Assembly: GCA_902525075.1 (NCBI GenBank) | Contig: CABZFV010000012.1 | Coordinates: 1 to 42,237, forward strand | DNA: 42,237 bases | Direction: 5' to 3' | Origin: an uncultured Prochlorococcus sp. | GTDB lineage: Bacteria; Cyanobacteriota; Cyanobacteriia; PCC-6307; Cyanobiaceae | Part shown: in pieces, positions 18,115 through 27,157 of the stretch | How the letters are laid out: every line of letters starts with the position of its first letter | How positions within the stretch are numbered: position 1 is the stretch's first letter | Translations under genes and position numbers: made by a program | Notes under the pieces: model-generated | Seen by the model: only the letters and a program-made list of their open reading frames with translations | Database searches by the model: none | What the model was told of the DNA's origin: nothing

Positions 18115-19434
18115 ATGAAAGATATTAAATGTCCTTCATGCGGCAAAACTTTCCGAATTGATCCCAGCAGCTTTGAAGAAATACTTCTTCAGATAAAAGA
18201 CGAAGAATTTAACAAACAAATAAAAGAAAGACTTATCTTGGCTGAAGAAGATAATAAAAAAGCTTTGGAACTTTTAAAACGTGAATTAAAAATACAGTTA
18301 ATAGAGCAAAATCGCATTAAAGAGTCTGAGATCCAAACTCTTGAATCTAAATTAAAAATTGCTGAAGAAAAGAAAACAAATGCCCTCAATGATTTAAAAA
18401 ATCAAGCAACAAATAAAATTAATTCATTGAATAATGAATTAATCAAGTTGAAGGATGACATCAAAAACCAGTCTTTAATTTCAGAATTATCTTTAAAAAA
18501 CAAAGTAAATGAAGCTGTTAATAATTTAGAAAAAGAGAACTCTTCATTAACAAATTCCATTGAAAAGATGAAACTTGAACATTCAATTAATGAAAAATTA
18601 ATTGAAGAAAAGTTTAAAAGCAAAATTAGTGAAAGAGACCTGACTATTCAGGAATTAAGAGAAATGAAGTCTAGATTATCTACAAAGATGGTTGGGGAAA
18701 CCTTAGAAATCCATTGCGAAACCCAATTTAATCTTAATCGTGCATCTGCGTTTAAAAACTCATATTTCGAAAAAGATAATGATGCCTCTTCTGGAAGTAA
18801 AGGGGACTATATATTTAGAGAATTTGATGGAAATAAAACTGAAGTAGTATCAATAATGTTTGAAATGAAGAATGAAAGTTTAAATGGAACTAATAAAAGA
18901 AAAAACGAAGATTTCTTAAAAGAATTAGATAAAGATAGAAGGCAAAAATCTTGTGAATACGCAGTGCTCGTATCGCTTCTAGAACCAGATAATGAACTTT
19001 ATAATGCAGGCATAGTAGACGTGTCTCATAGATTTCCAAAGATGTATGTTATAAGACCGCAATTTTTCTTGCCCATTATTTCTCTGTTAAGAAATGCATC
19101 TATGGAAACCTTAAAATACAAATCACAAATTGATTTAATGAGACGCGAGAATTACGATATAACTAATTTTGAAAGTACTCTTGAGCAATTCAAAAATGCA
19201 GTAGGTAAAAATGTTTCACTTGCCCAGGATAGATTTAATGATGCAATTTCAGAAATTGATAAATCAATAACCCATTTACAAAAAACCAAAGAAGCTTTAA
19301 TTCTTTCAAAAAAACATCTTTTATCTGCTGACAGCAAATCTCAAGATTTGACAGTAAAGAAATTAACTAGAAATAACCCAACCATGAAGAAAAAGTTTAA
19401 TGATTTAAATAATTTCGAAGATGAAGTTGCCTAA
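18115..19434 (+). CDS. DUF2130 protein with coiled coil and nuclease-like motif
   Basis: The 439-aa protein opens with a CPSCGKTF zinc-ribbon half (residues 6-13). A long coiled coil follows (about 25-185), then the DUF2130 core starting near GETLEIHCETQFN (194-206). In the core, GSKGDY (Asp231) is followed by FEMKNE (Glu250, Lys252), which fits the D...E-x-K arrangement of PD-(D/E)XK nucleases. The C-terminal part is helical. The role is unknown. The nuclease idea comes from residue spacing only. It is followed by an IF-2 domain gene on the same strand. Confidence 0.82.
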   Translation: MKDIKCPSCGKTFRIDPSSFEEILLQIKDEEFNKQIKERLILAEEDNKKALELLKRELKIQLIEQNRIKESEIQTLESKLKIAEEKKTNALNDLKNQATNKINSLNNELIKLKDDIKNQSLISELSLKNKVNEAVNNLEKENSSLTNSIEKMKLEHSINEKLIEEKFKSKISERDLTIQELREMKSRLSTKMVGETLEIHCETQFNLNRASAFKNSYFEKDNDASSGSKGDYIFREFDGNKTEVVSIMFEMKNESLNGTNKRKNEDFLKELDKDRRQKSCEYAVLVSLLEPDNELYNAGIVDVSHRFPKMYVIRPQFFLPIISLLRNASMETLKYKSQIDLMRRENYDITNFESTLEQFKNAVGKNVSLAQDRFNDAISEIDKSITHLQKTKEALILSKKHLLSADSKSQDLTVKKLTRNNPTMKKKFNDLNNFEDEVA

Positions 19435-19529
19435 TAAAAAAATTTTTTGAAATTAATAATAGTTAAAAATATATTTAATTTCAAATTTATAATTATAGTA
19501 TAAATAATAAATTAAATAATAAAAAAATA

Positions 19530-19811
19530 ATGTCTATCAACACTCCTATTTTTAGTATTGCCAAAGATCTTAATGTCGAAAGTAATAGAATATTATTAGC
19601 CTGCAAGAAACTTGGAATCAACGCAAAAGGTGCGACAAAAAGATTAAATGAAGAAGAATTAAAAAAAATTAAAAGTTATTTTGAAACGGGCAAAAATGCG
19701 TCAGATGAAGTGATCAACTTAAATAAAGTTAAAACCAAAAGCAGTTCTAAAAAAATTGTAGAAAAGGTAAAGATAAAATATTTTGCAAACAGACTTATTC
19801 GCAAATCTTAA
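19530..19811 (+). CDS. Stand-alone IF-2 N-terminal domain protein
   Basis: Residues 5-50 (TPIFSIAKDLNVESNRILLA, then GINAKGATKRLNEEEL) match the small helical IF-2 N-terminal domain, normally repeated at the front of translation initiation factor IF-2. No GTPase follows: the rest is 40 basic residues ending ANRLIRKS. The full protein is 93 aa. It could bind RNA or the ribosome in isolation. The domain call is good; function is unknown. Confidence 0.72.
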   Translation: MSINTPIFSIAKDLNVESNRILLACKKLGINAKGATKRLNEEELKKIKSYFETGKNASDEVINLNKVKTKSSSKKIVEKVKIKYFANRLIRKS

Positions 19812-19895
19812 ATAAAAATAATTTTTTCTAATTACCTAAAGGAATAAGCCACAGAAGAAAAAAATAATAATTTATCATAAGTAAAAATACTTAAA

Positions 19896-20309
19896 ATGAG
19901 CTTAAGCAAAGTTTTATATTCTCTTGAAAAATCTTGGGAAAGAGATCATATTCTTTTAAATATAAAGAAGGGGTTAGGAACAGATGAGATAGTTAAAGAA
20001 TTTCTCGTGAAAAATGAAAGCCAAATTAAAGAATTAAACTCTTTACTAAGACCAGAAGATATTGATTTATTAAATCAAGTAGAAAAACTATCAACTTGTG
20101 AATCTAAATTAATAAATGAGATTAAAAATTTAAATTACTTAGAAAATAATGAAAATAATCGGATTCTGAATCAGAAAAAAATTATGCCATCTAATAGAGG
20201 TTCTCATAACAAAATCAGTTCATTCATGATTAATTGGAGTAACAAATTTGTAGTTATTGCTTTACTAACAATTTCAGCCATAGCTCTATCAAAACAAGCG
20301 TGGGCATAA
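19896..20309 (+). CDS. Hypothetical protein with C-terminal membrane anchor, 137 aa
   Basis: The first 80 residues are helical and charged (LEKSWERDHILLNIKKGLGT then LLNQVEKLSTCESKL). A polar linker follows, then a C-terminal membrane helix (about 113-131, KFVVIALLTISAIALSKQ) ending QAWA. This is a tail-anchored layout. It precedes the ligase-associated operon on the same strand by 35 bases, but whether it belongs to it is unclear. Family unknown. Confidence 0.62.
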   Translation: MSLSKVLYSLEKSWERDHILLNIKKGLGTDEIVKEFLVKNESQIKELNSLLRPEDIDLLNQVEKLSTCESKLINEIKNLNYLENNENNRILNQKKIMPSNRGSHNKISSFMINWSNKFVVIALLTISAIALSKQAWA

Positions 20310-20344
20310 TTAGCTAAATTAACCTCATTTAAAGAGATTTAGAT

Positions 20345-21331
20345 TTGAGAACTAAACAAGAATATTTAATTAGATATAAAGATGGAAGTCTTTATTGTGA
20401 ACTTGCTGATATTTGGATTGATCCGAGCAAGCCAGTAAAAAAGGCATTAATAACTCATGCACATTTTGATCACTTTACATTTGGCTGTGAAGAATACATT
20501 TCTACTAAGGAAACTGCGATACTTCTTAAAGAAAGAGTTGGAGATAATATCAAAATTAAGACTTTTGAATATGGAGAAGAATTTAAGATAAATGGCATTA
20601 ATATTTCTTTTCATCCATCCGGTCACATTCTTGGATCCAGTCAAATACGGTTTATTTTTGCTGAAGAAAAATGGCTAATTTCAGGTGACTTTAAGCTTCA
20701 AAAAGATGAGACTTGCAAAAAATATGAAATAGTAAAAACTGATTATTTAATAAGTGAATGTACTTTTGGTTTGCCAATTTTTAAATGGGATGAATCAAAT
20801 AAAATAGCTAATGATATTTCAAAATGGATAACTAATTCACCAGAAAAAACTTCTTTACTTTTCTGCTATTCACTTGGAAAAGCTCAGCGATTGTTAAACG
20901 AAATTAGTGAAACAAATTTTAAGGGCAATATTTATTCCCATGAAAGTATTCACAAAATGAACAATAGTTATAGGGAACTTGGAATTGAAATTAAAGATAC
21001 TATAAAAATTGAAAATAAAAAAAAGATAGATGAACTTAAAGGAAGTCTTATATTATTACCGCCATCTTTAAGTAAGGGTTCTTATTTAAAAAATTTCAAA
21101 AACATTCAAACAGCTTTCGCAAGTGGATGGATGTCAATAAGAGCTCTAAGAAAAAGATCAGGATATGATAAAGGATTTGCAATCTCTGATCATGCGGATT
21201 GGGATGGAATTCTGGAAGTAGTAAAAAAGTCTGAAGCAAAAAATGTATTTTTTCATCATGGAGATAGTGACGCCTTAAGTAAATATTTAGTTGAAAAGGA
21301 ATCAATAAATGTCCTTTTATTTGGTAAATAA
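20345..21331 (+). CDS. Ligase-associated MBL-fold DNA exonuclease
   Basis: A metallo-beta-lactamase/beta-CASP-like nuclease of 328 aa, related to mRNA 3'-end processing factors, and first gene of the ligase-associated set. The metal motif HAHFDH spans 38-43, with later HPSGHILGS, SGDFKL and SDHAD metal-binding or active-site elements. Its likely activity is DNA end trimming in repair. The start is TTG. The next gene begins two bases after its stop. Confidence 0.88.
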   Translation: MRTKQEYLIRYKDGSLYCELADIWIDPSKPVKKALITHAHFDHFTFGCEEYISTKETAILLKERVGDNIKIKTFEYGEEFKINGINISFHPSGHILGSSQIRFIFAEEKWLISGDFKLQKDETCKKYEIVKTDYLISECTFGLPIFKWDESNKIANDISKWITNSPEKTSLLFCYSLGKAQRLLNEISETNFKGNIYSHESIHKMNNSYRELGIEIKDTIKIENKKKIDELKGSLILLPPSLSKGSYLKNFKNIQTAFASGWMSIRALRKRSGYDKGFAISDHADWDGILEVVKKSEAKNVFFHHGDSDALSKYLVEKESINVLLFGK

Positions 21332-21333
21332 AT

Positions 21334-22974
21334 ATGAGCCTAAAAAAGTTTTCAGAATTATTTTTAGATTTAGATTCAAGTAACAGTACAAATAATAAAA
21401 TTGAAGTTTTAAAGAATTATTTTTTATCTAATGATCCAATAGATAATTCATGGGCAATATATTTACTTACTGGGAAAAGTAATAAGAGATTTATTAGTGG
21501 AAGATATTTAAAAAATCTTTTTTCTCAATTATATGAATATCCTGTATGGCTAATTGATACATGCTATTTAAAAGTTGGTGATTCTGCTGAGGTAATAACG
21601 TTATTACTTAAAAATAAAAGTACTTCCAGAAAAAAGGAATTATCAAATATAAGTCTCAATGAATTACTAAGCAAAACAATACCTGATTTATCAAAACTTA
21701 ATGAGGAGGAAAAAAATTTACAAATTAAAAAAATTTGGGAAAGATTACCTGAAGATTACCATTTAATTTTCAATAAAATTCTTACAGGCACTTTTAGAGT
21801 AGGAGTCTCTATCGGATTAATTACAAAATCAATATCAAAACTAATTAATATTGATGAAGAAATTATTTCTCATAGATTGATGGGTAATTTCAAGCCTTCA
21901 ATTGATTCATATGAATTTTTAATTAATAAGAACATCAATCTAGAAGAATTAAATTCCAAACCATTTCCATTTCTTCTAGCGAATACTATTGAAGATAAAA
22001 TCTTCAAAAATTCAATAAATGATTTTCAATTTGAATGGAAATACGACGGTATAAGGCTGCAATTAATTAAAAGGTCAGGTAATGTTTCGTTATGGACAAG
22101 AGGACAAGAATTAGTCAATGAAACTTTTCCAGAATTAGTAGAGAAAATGTCCCATATAAAAGATGATTTTGTTCTTGATGGGGAATTATTAGTTTGGAAT
22201 TTTAAAGAACAAATTGCCTTTGATTTTTCTTTACTTCAAAAAAGAATAAATAGAAAGTCTCCTACTAGATCAATCCAAATTAAATATCCAATTATTTTTA
22301 TTGCTTATGATCTTTTAGAGATTAATGGAAGAGATATAAGAGAAATTAAACTAGAAAATAGAAGAATTGAATTAGAAAAATATTTTTCAAAATGGCAAAA
22401 TAAAACTGAGAATAATATCTCTGATATTTTTAAAATATGTGATTTAATCTTTCCTAATGATTGGCCTGATGCTTTAACTTATAAAGAAAAATCTCGAGAA
22501 AATAATACTGAAGGATTAATAATTAAAAAAAAGACTTCTATATACTCCTCTGGTAGAAAAAAAGGTATTTGGTGGAAATATAAAGTTGATCCTATGCAAC
22601 TGGATGCTGTTCTAATTTACGCTAAGGGCGGAAGCGGTAGAAGAGCTGGTCTTTACACAGATTACAGTTTTGCATTATGGAAAGACGAAGAATTAATAAA
22701 ATTTGCAAGTGCATATTCTGGTTTAACGAATATTGAGATTAAAGAGCTAGATAAATGGATAAGGAAAAATACAATAGAAAAATTTGGTCCTGTTCGATCG
22801 TTAAAACCAGAAATGGTTTTCGAAATATCTTTTGAGAAAATACAAATTTCAAAACGTCATAAGTCTGGCATAGCAGTGAGATTTCCAAGAATAACAAAAT
22901 GGAGAAAAGATAAAAAAATCAATGATGCAGATAGTCTAGAGAATGCTTATGAACTGATGAAAAAAATATTATGA
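21334..22974 (+). CDS. ATP-dependent DNA ligase
   Basis: A 546-aa ATP-dependent ligase that would seal nicks, separate from the NAD-dependent LigA that all bacteria need. The N-terminal half is the helical DNA-binding domain (about 1-210). The nucleotidyltransferase motif I is EWKYDGIRL with Lys236; motif III is LDGELLVW (281-288). TEGLIIKK and WWKYKVD are motifs IV and V, followed by an OB-fold. There is no LigD polymerase or nuclease domain. It overlaps the helicase start by four bases (ATGA). Confidence 0.92.
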   Translation: MSLKKFSELFLDLDSSNSTNNKIEVLKNYFLSNDPIDNSWAIYLLTGKSNKRFISGRYLKNLFSQLYEYPVWLIDTCYLKVGDSAEVITLLLKNKSTSRKKELSNISLNELLSKTIPDLSKLNEEEKNLQIKKIWERLPEDYHLIFNKILTGTFRVGVSIGLITKSISKLINIDEEIISHRLMGNFKPSIDSYEFLINKNINLEELNSKPFPFLLANTIEDKIFKNSINDFQFEWKYDGIRLQLIKRSGNVSLWTRGQELVNETFPELVEKMSHIKDDFVLDGELLVWNFKEQIAFDFSLLQKRINRKSPTRSIQIKYPIIFIAYDLLEINGRDIREIKLENRRIELEKYFSKWQNKTENNISDIFKICDLIFPNDWPDALTYKEKSRENNTEGLIIKKKTSIYSSGRKKGIWWKYKVDPMQLDAVLIYAKGGSGRRAGLYTDYSFALWKDEELIKFASAYSGLTNIEIKELDKWIRKNTIEKFGPVRSLKPEMVFEISFEKIQISKRHKSGIAVRFPRITKWRKDKKINDADSLENAYELMKKIL

Positions 22975-25469
22975 AAAATATTACGCAAAATAGTAAACAA
23001 AATAGTAAGCAAAATAATTTAATTTCTAAAATTAAACGGTTTTTTTACTCAAATGGATGGGAGCCATTACCCTACCAGATCGAATCTTGGAAAGCATTTT
23101 TAAATGGAGAGAATGGAATAATACAAGTTCCCACTGGATGCGGCAAAACTTATGCTGCATTAATGGGACCTTTATCACAAATAGAAGATCCCAAAAATAA
23201 TAAAAGTGTGAATATATTATTAATAACGCCTTTAAAAGCTCTAACTAGAGATTTAAAAAATTCCATTCAATTAGCAGCTTTACATTTTAATAAAGAAATC
23301 ACTGTTGAAATTAGGAATGGGGATACAACCCCATATGAAAAGAAAAAGCAACTAGCTAAACCACCTAATATTCTTATTACCACTCCAGAGTCTTTATCTC
23401 TTTTACTTTCTAATAAAGAATCTAATAATTTGTTCAAAGAGTTGTCATCAATAATTATTGACGAATGGCATGAATTAATGGGTAGTAAAAGAGGAAACCA
23501 ATGCGAGTTATCTTTAAGTTGGCTAAGAGGTAATATAAAAAATTTACGAATTTGGGCAATGTCTGCAACTATTGGAAATATTGAAGAAGCAGCAACAGCA
23601 ATAGTTGGGATGAGCTCTATTAAACCCAAAATTATAAGTACAAATATTCAAAAAGAGATCGAAATTATAAGCGTTTTGCCAGAGGAGGAAACGACCTTTC
23701 CATGGAGTGGTCATCTTGGTATTAGAAGTCATTCTTCACTTTTAAAAATCCTAGATAAAAATAAAAGCACCTTATTATTCACCAATACAAGAAATCAATC
23801 TGAAAGATGGTATCAATGTCTTAAATTTTTTCTCCCAGAGATGGAAGACAAAATAGCACTTCATCACGGCTCACTAGATAAAGATGATAGAAAAAGAGTT
23901 GAAGAAGGGGTTAAAGACGGATTAATAAAATGGGTGGTTTGCACCAGCTCATTAGATTTAGGGGTTGACTTCCAACCTGTAGATCAAATTGTTCAAATTG
24001 GTAGTGCAAAAAATTTAGCTAGACTTATCCAAAGAGCGGGAAGAAGTGCTCATAGACCAGGCGGAAAATCAAAAATAATTTTTATGCCTACTAATTCTTT
24101 GGAGTTATTAGAAATTAGTGCAATGAGAAGAATAATAAAAAGTGGTATATCTGAAGAAATTAGACTTCCTGAATTATCTTATGATGTTCTTCTACAACAT
24201 CTAATAAGTTTGGCATGCGGAAATGGCTTTGATCCAAAAATTGAGAAAGAAAGAATTAAAAATTGCTGGAGTTATAGAAACTTAAAAGATCAAGATTGGA
24301 ATTGGTGTCTTGACTTTTTAGAATATGGAGGAAAATGTCTTAAAGCATACCCAAAATATAAAAAGATAGTTAAAGAAGAATCACAAAATAATAATGAAAA
24401 CTTTAAATATTATGTAAAAGACAAATCTTTAATAAGAATGCATAAGTTTAATATTGGGACAATTACAAGTGACAAATTTGTGAATGTTAAATATATGAAA
24501 GGTAAATCCTTAGGTAATTTAGAGGAGAATTTTGCTTCAAAATTAAATCCTGGCGATACATTTTACTTTGCCGGTAAAATGCTCCAATTTGTAAGAATTA
24601 GAGATATGATTCTATACGTTAAAAAATCAACAAAAAAAAGTTCTCTTATTCCTGCATGGGTTGGGGGTCAAATGGCAATTTCAGATCTACTTTGTGAGAG
24701 TTTGAGAAAAGAAATAGATATATGCAATGAATTAGAAAATTCTGATTACTTAAATCCTGAACTAAATTCATTACGCCCAATATTGAAGAAACAAAAAGTT
24801 CTTTCAAATATTCCAAAGAGAGATGAATTCCTTATAGAAATATATAAAACCAAGGATTTTTCGAATCTTTTTGTTTTTACACTTGATGGCAAATTTGTAA
24901 ATGAAGGGATTGCATTTCTATGGGCTTTAAGATTAGCAAAATTAAAACAATCTACATTTAGTATTACTGCTAATGATTTTGGATTCAGCTTAACTACAGC
25001 AGAAGATTATGATTTTTCCATAGTAAAAAAAGAAGCCGATTACTTTTTGGATAACAAGAAATTAGAAGAAGATCTAGAAAATGCAATTAATTTTTCAGAA
25101 TTAACAAAACGTAGATTTAAAAATATTGCCCAAATAAGTGGACTTGTAAATCAAAATAATCCAACGAAATCAAAAACTTCCTCTCAACTTCAAATAAGTT
25201 CAAGTCTTTTCTACGATGTCTTTACTAAATATGAAGAAGGACATCTTTTGATAAAACAATCGCACCAAGAAGTTAAAGAATATCAATTAGAAAATAAAAG
25301 AATATCTAGATCATTAGAAAGATTAAAAAATTTAAAAATTCTATTAAACGAGATAAAAACTCCAACTCCTTTTGCTTTCCCTTTATTAGTTGAAAGACTT
25401 AAAAATACTTTAAGCAATGAACCAATAGAAAAAAGAGTAGAAAAACTTATAAAAAAATATAGTGATTAA
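22971..25469 (+). CDS. Ligase-associated DEXH-box helicase (Lhr-like)
   Basis: A superfamily 2 helicase of 832 aa. It has Walker A PTGCGKT (54-60), the DEWH box (164-167), MSATIGN (motif III) and the C-terminal motifs VVCTSSLDLGVDF and QRAGRSAHRPGG. The rest forms the winged-helix and Lhr-Core C-terminal regions. Lhr-Core enzymes translocate 3' to 5' on single-stranded DNA. The N-terminus has a 12-base tandem repeat giving QNSKQNSKQNN. The gene is coupled to the ligase (ATGA) and abuts the metallophosphoesterase with no spacer (TAAATG). Confidence 0.9.
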   Translation: MKNITQNSKQNSKQNNLISKIKRFFYSNGWEPLPYQIESWKAFLNGENGIIQVPTGCGKTYAALMGPLSQIEDPKNNKSVNILLITPLKALTRDLKNSIQLAALHFNKEITVEIRNGDTTPYEKKKQLAKPPNILITTPESLSLLLSNKESNNLFKELSSIIIDEWHELMGSKRGNQCELSLSWLRGNIKNLRIWAMSATIGNIEEAATAIVGMSSIKPKIISTNIQKEIEIISVLPEEETTFPWSGHLGIRSHSSLLKILDKNKSTLLFTNTRNQSERWYQCLKFFLPEMEDKIALHHGSLDKDDRKRVEEGVKDGLIKWVVCTSSLDLGVDFQPVDQIVQIGSAKNLARLIQRAGRSAHRPGGKSKIIFMPTNSLELLEISAMRRIIKSGISEEIRLPELSYDVLLQHLISLACGNGFDPKIEKERIKNCWSYRNLKDQDWNWCLDFLEYGGKCLKAYPKYKKIVKEESQNNNENFKYYVKDKSLIRMHKFNIGTITSDKFVNVKYMKGKSLGNLEENFASKLNPGDTFYFAGKMLQFVRIRDMILYVKKSTKKSSLIPAWVGGQMAISDLLCESLRKEIDICNELENSDYLNPELNSLRPILKKQKVLSNIPKRDEFLIEIYKTKDFSNLFVFTLDGKFVNEGIAFLWALRLAKLKQSTFSITANDFGFSLTTAEDYDFSIVKKEADYFLDNKKLEEDLENAINFSELTKRRFKNIAQISGLVNQNNPTKSKTSSQLQISSSLFYDVFTKYEEGHLLIKQSHQEVKEYQLENKRISRSLERLKNLKILLNEIKTPTPFAFPLLVERLKNTLSNEPIEKRVEKLIKKYSD

Positions 25470-26120
25470 ATGAAAAAAAGTTCTTTTAAATTTTGTTGGG
25501 AAGATACATTGTTAGAGATGCTTCCTTCAAGAGCTTTATTTTTACCGCAAACAAAAGAATTGTTAATATCCGATATTCATCTTGGGAAAGCCGAGTATTT
25601 TCAGCAAAATGGTATCCCCCTTACCAATAATCTAGATGAAAATAATTTCGCAAGAATAAAAAAAATAGTAAAAAAATATACTCCTGATAAATTAATAATT
25701 TTGGGAGATTTATTCCACAGCAAATATTCAATAGATAAAACTCTTCAAAAAAAAGTTGAGGATCTTCCTGAACTACTAAAAACCACAGTTGAACTCATCC
25801 TGGGAAATCACGATGTAGGTTGTGATTTTAAAAATATAAAAATTTTTGATATTAGAAAAACTAAAAATATTACTTTTAGCCATGAGCCAGTTAACTTAGA
25901 AAATAATAAAACCTTGAATATTTGTGGACATTATCATCCAAAAATCCATTTAAAAAACAATGGAGATAAATTATCTTTTAGGTGTTTTGCAATGGATAAC
26001 AATAAAAATGTTTTATATCTGCCTGCATTCGGAGACTTAACCGGAGGATATCCCTGCAAAAAATCATTTAAAAAATGGGCAATTGTTTCTGAAGAAGAAA
26101 TTATCGAGATAAAATCTTAA
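25470..26120 (+). CDS. Ligase-associated metallophosphoesterase
   Basis: The 216-aa calcineurin-like phosphoesterase is the last gene of the set. Metal motifs are DIHLGK (35-40), GDLFHSK (79-85), GNHD (112-115) and GHYHPK. Relatives in this cluster have DNA exonuclease/endonuclease and phosphodiesterase activity with manganese. It starts immediately after the helicase stop. The combination exonuclease-ligase-helicase-phosphoesterase is established as a bacterial repair operon, but its physiological substrate is not settled. Confidence 0.88.
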   Translation: MKKSSFKFCWEDTLLEMLPSRALFLPQTKELLISDIHLGKAEYFQQNGIPLTNNLDENNFARIKKIVKKYTPDKLIILGDLFHSKYSIDKTLQKKVEDLPELLKTTVELILGNHDVGCDFKNIKIFDIRKTKNITFSHEPVNLENNKTLNICGHYHPKIHLKNNGDKLSFRCFAMDNNKNVLYLPAFGDLTGGYPCKKSFKKWAIVSEEEIIEIKS

Positions 26121-26329
26121 AAAAAATCCTATTGAAGTAACTTAAATTTTTCATTTAGATATACCAATTTATACTTAAAAGTCTCGATTAGTTTATTTAT
26201 CAACTAATTTATGTTTGTAAATCTATTTTTTTTAAAAGTAAAAGTAGATAATAAAAAATTTATAAAGCTAATGACCCTTTCTTTAGCAGACAATCCACGT
26301 TATAAAAAAAATAAACACATTTTATAGAA

Positions 26330-26632
26330 ATGAAAAAATTAATAGCCTTGATTTTATTACCATTTCTTGTAATCCCATTTGGGGCAAAAGCAAATGATAA
26401 TTTTTCCGTTGAGATAGAGGCGCTTACACTTGTAATGGAGCAATATAAAGCAGATACTGAATCAAGCGTTGAATTAGACATGGAAGATAAAAAGCCAAGT
26501 TACATGGCTCTTAAACAAGACGAATGTAATGCCACTGTTGAGGTTACAAAAACAACAGGATTAGAAGTCGTAAATACTGAATCTTTCGACGTAAATGTCT
26601 GCCTGAAAGAAATCTATAAAGTAATAAACTAA
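26330..26632 (+). CDS. Secreted hypothetical protein, 100 aa
   Basis: A signal peptide (MKKLIALILLPFLVIPF) is followed by a likely signal peptidase I site after AKA (residue 21). The mature domain is about 79 residues, acidic, with two Cys (DECNAT and NVCLKE). No known family is recognised. It follows the repair operon across about 210 bases in which I see no gene. Confidence 0.65.
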   Translation: MKKLIALILLPFLVIPFGAKANDNFSVEIEALTLVMEQYKADTESSVELDMEDKKPSYMALKQDECNATVEVTKTTGLEVVNTESFDVNVCLKEIYKVIN

Positions 26633-26647
26633 ATAAGCAGTTTATAA

Positions 26648-26779
26648 AAATATTATAAAAACAAGCAAATTAAAGAGGTCTTTTACTTAAAGAAGGTAAG
26701 ACCTCGAGACCTAACAGAAAACTTTGGAACGGGTTCTGCATACCTAATTGATAACTACAATGAAATTGTAGAGGTGTAA
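26648..26779 (+). other. Open frame without usual start plus an overlapping hairpin
   Basis: A frame of 43 codons ends at a TAA at 26777-26779 and contains a protein-like stretch (KEVFYLKKVRPRDL, then ENFGTGSAYLIDNYNEIVEV) but no ATG, GTG or TTG. The best start would be ATT at 26669, giving 36 aa. The same DNA carries GAGGTCTT (26675-26682) and AAGACCTC (26698-26705), an 8-bp hairpin. It may be a non-AUG small gene, a decayed gene or a structured RNA. Confidence 0.3.
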
Positions 26780-26815
26780 TTAAAAGTACAAAACCTAAAA
26801 TTATATTTTAAATAA

Positions 26816-26962
26816 TTACTTCTTCTTTGATAATGTTTTTGATTCTTCTCTAGACATTAAAGCTTCGATTTGAGCAAGAACTTTTTGAAGTTCATCCGTT
26901 TTTGTAAGAGATGCTTCTGCTACTTCTCTTAATTTTTCTAACTGTTCTTTAGTTTTATCCAT
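26816..26962 (-). CDS. 48-aa coiled-coil hypothetical protein
   Basis: An ATG frame of 48 codons encodes MDKTKEQLEKLREVAEASL, then TKTDELQKVLAQIEALM and a basic end SKTLSKKK. Heptad-like Leu/Ala/Ile spacing suggests a coiled coil. There is no membrane segment. Family unknown; composition and the clean ATG support it as a real gene. Confidence 0.6.
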   Translation of the reverse strand: MDKTKEQLEKLREVAEASLTKTDELQKVLAQIEALMSREESKTLSKKK

Positions 26963-26989
26963 GATAAATAAATTAGAAATTAACCACTC

Positions 26990-27127
26990 TTAAAAAGGTT
27001 TTAATACAGATTTTTTACTCCCACACAGATTCATATTCTCTCTTTTTTTTATAAAGTCAAATAAATTTCCCTTTATTAAGGTTTTATTAGGACTTCCAAT
27101 TAATTCTTTATTTAATATTGAAACCAT
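26990..27127 (-). CDS. 45-aa hypothetical protein
   Basis: An ATG-started frame of 45 codons (MVSILNKELIGSPNKTLIKG, then DFIKKRENM and a Cys-containing tail LCGSKKSVLKPF) lies between two other small minus-strand genes. It is basic and soluble. A long open frame without a good start runs antisense to it. Support is modest. Confidence 0.4.
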   Translation of the reverse strand: MVSILNKELIGSPNKTLIKGNLFDFIKKRENMNLCGSKKSVLKPF

Positions 27128-27157
27128 AAGATTACCTGAAATAGAAATTCTCTTAAA

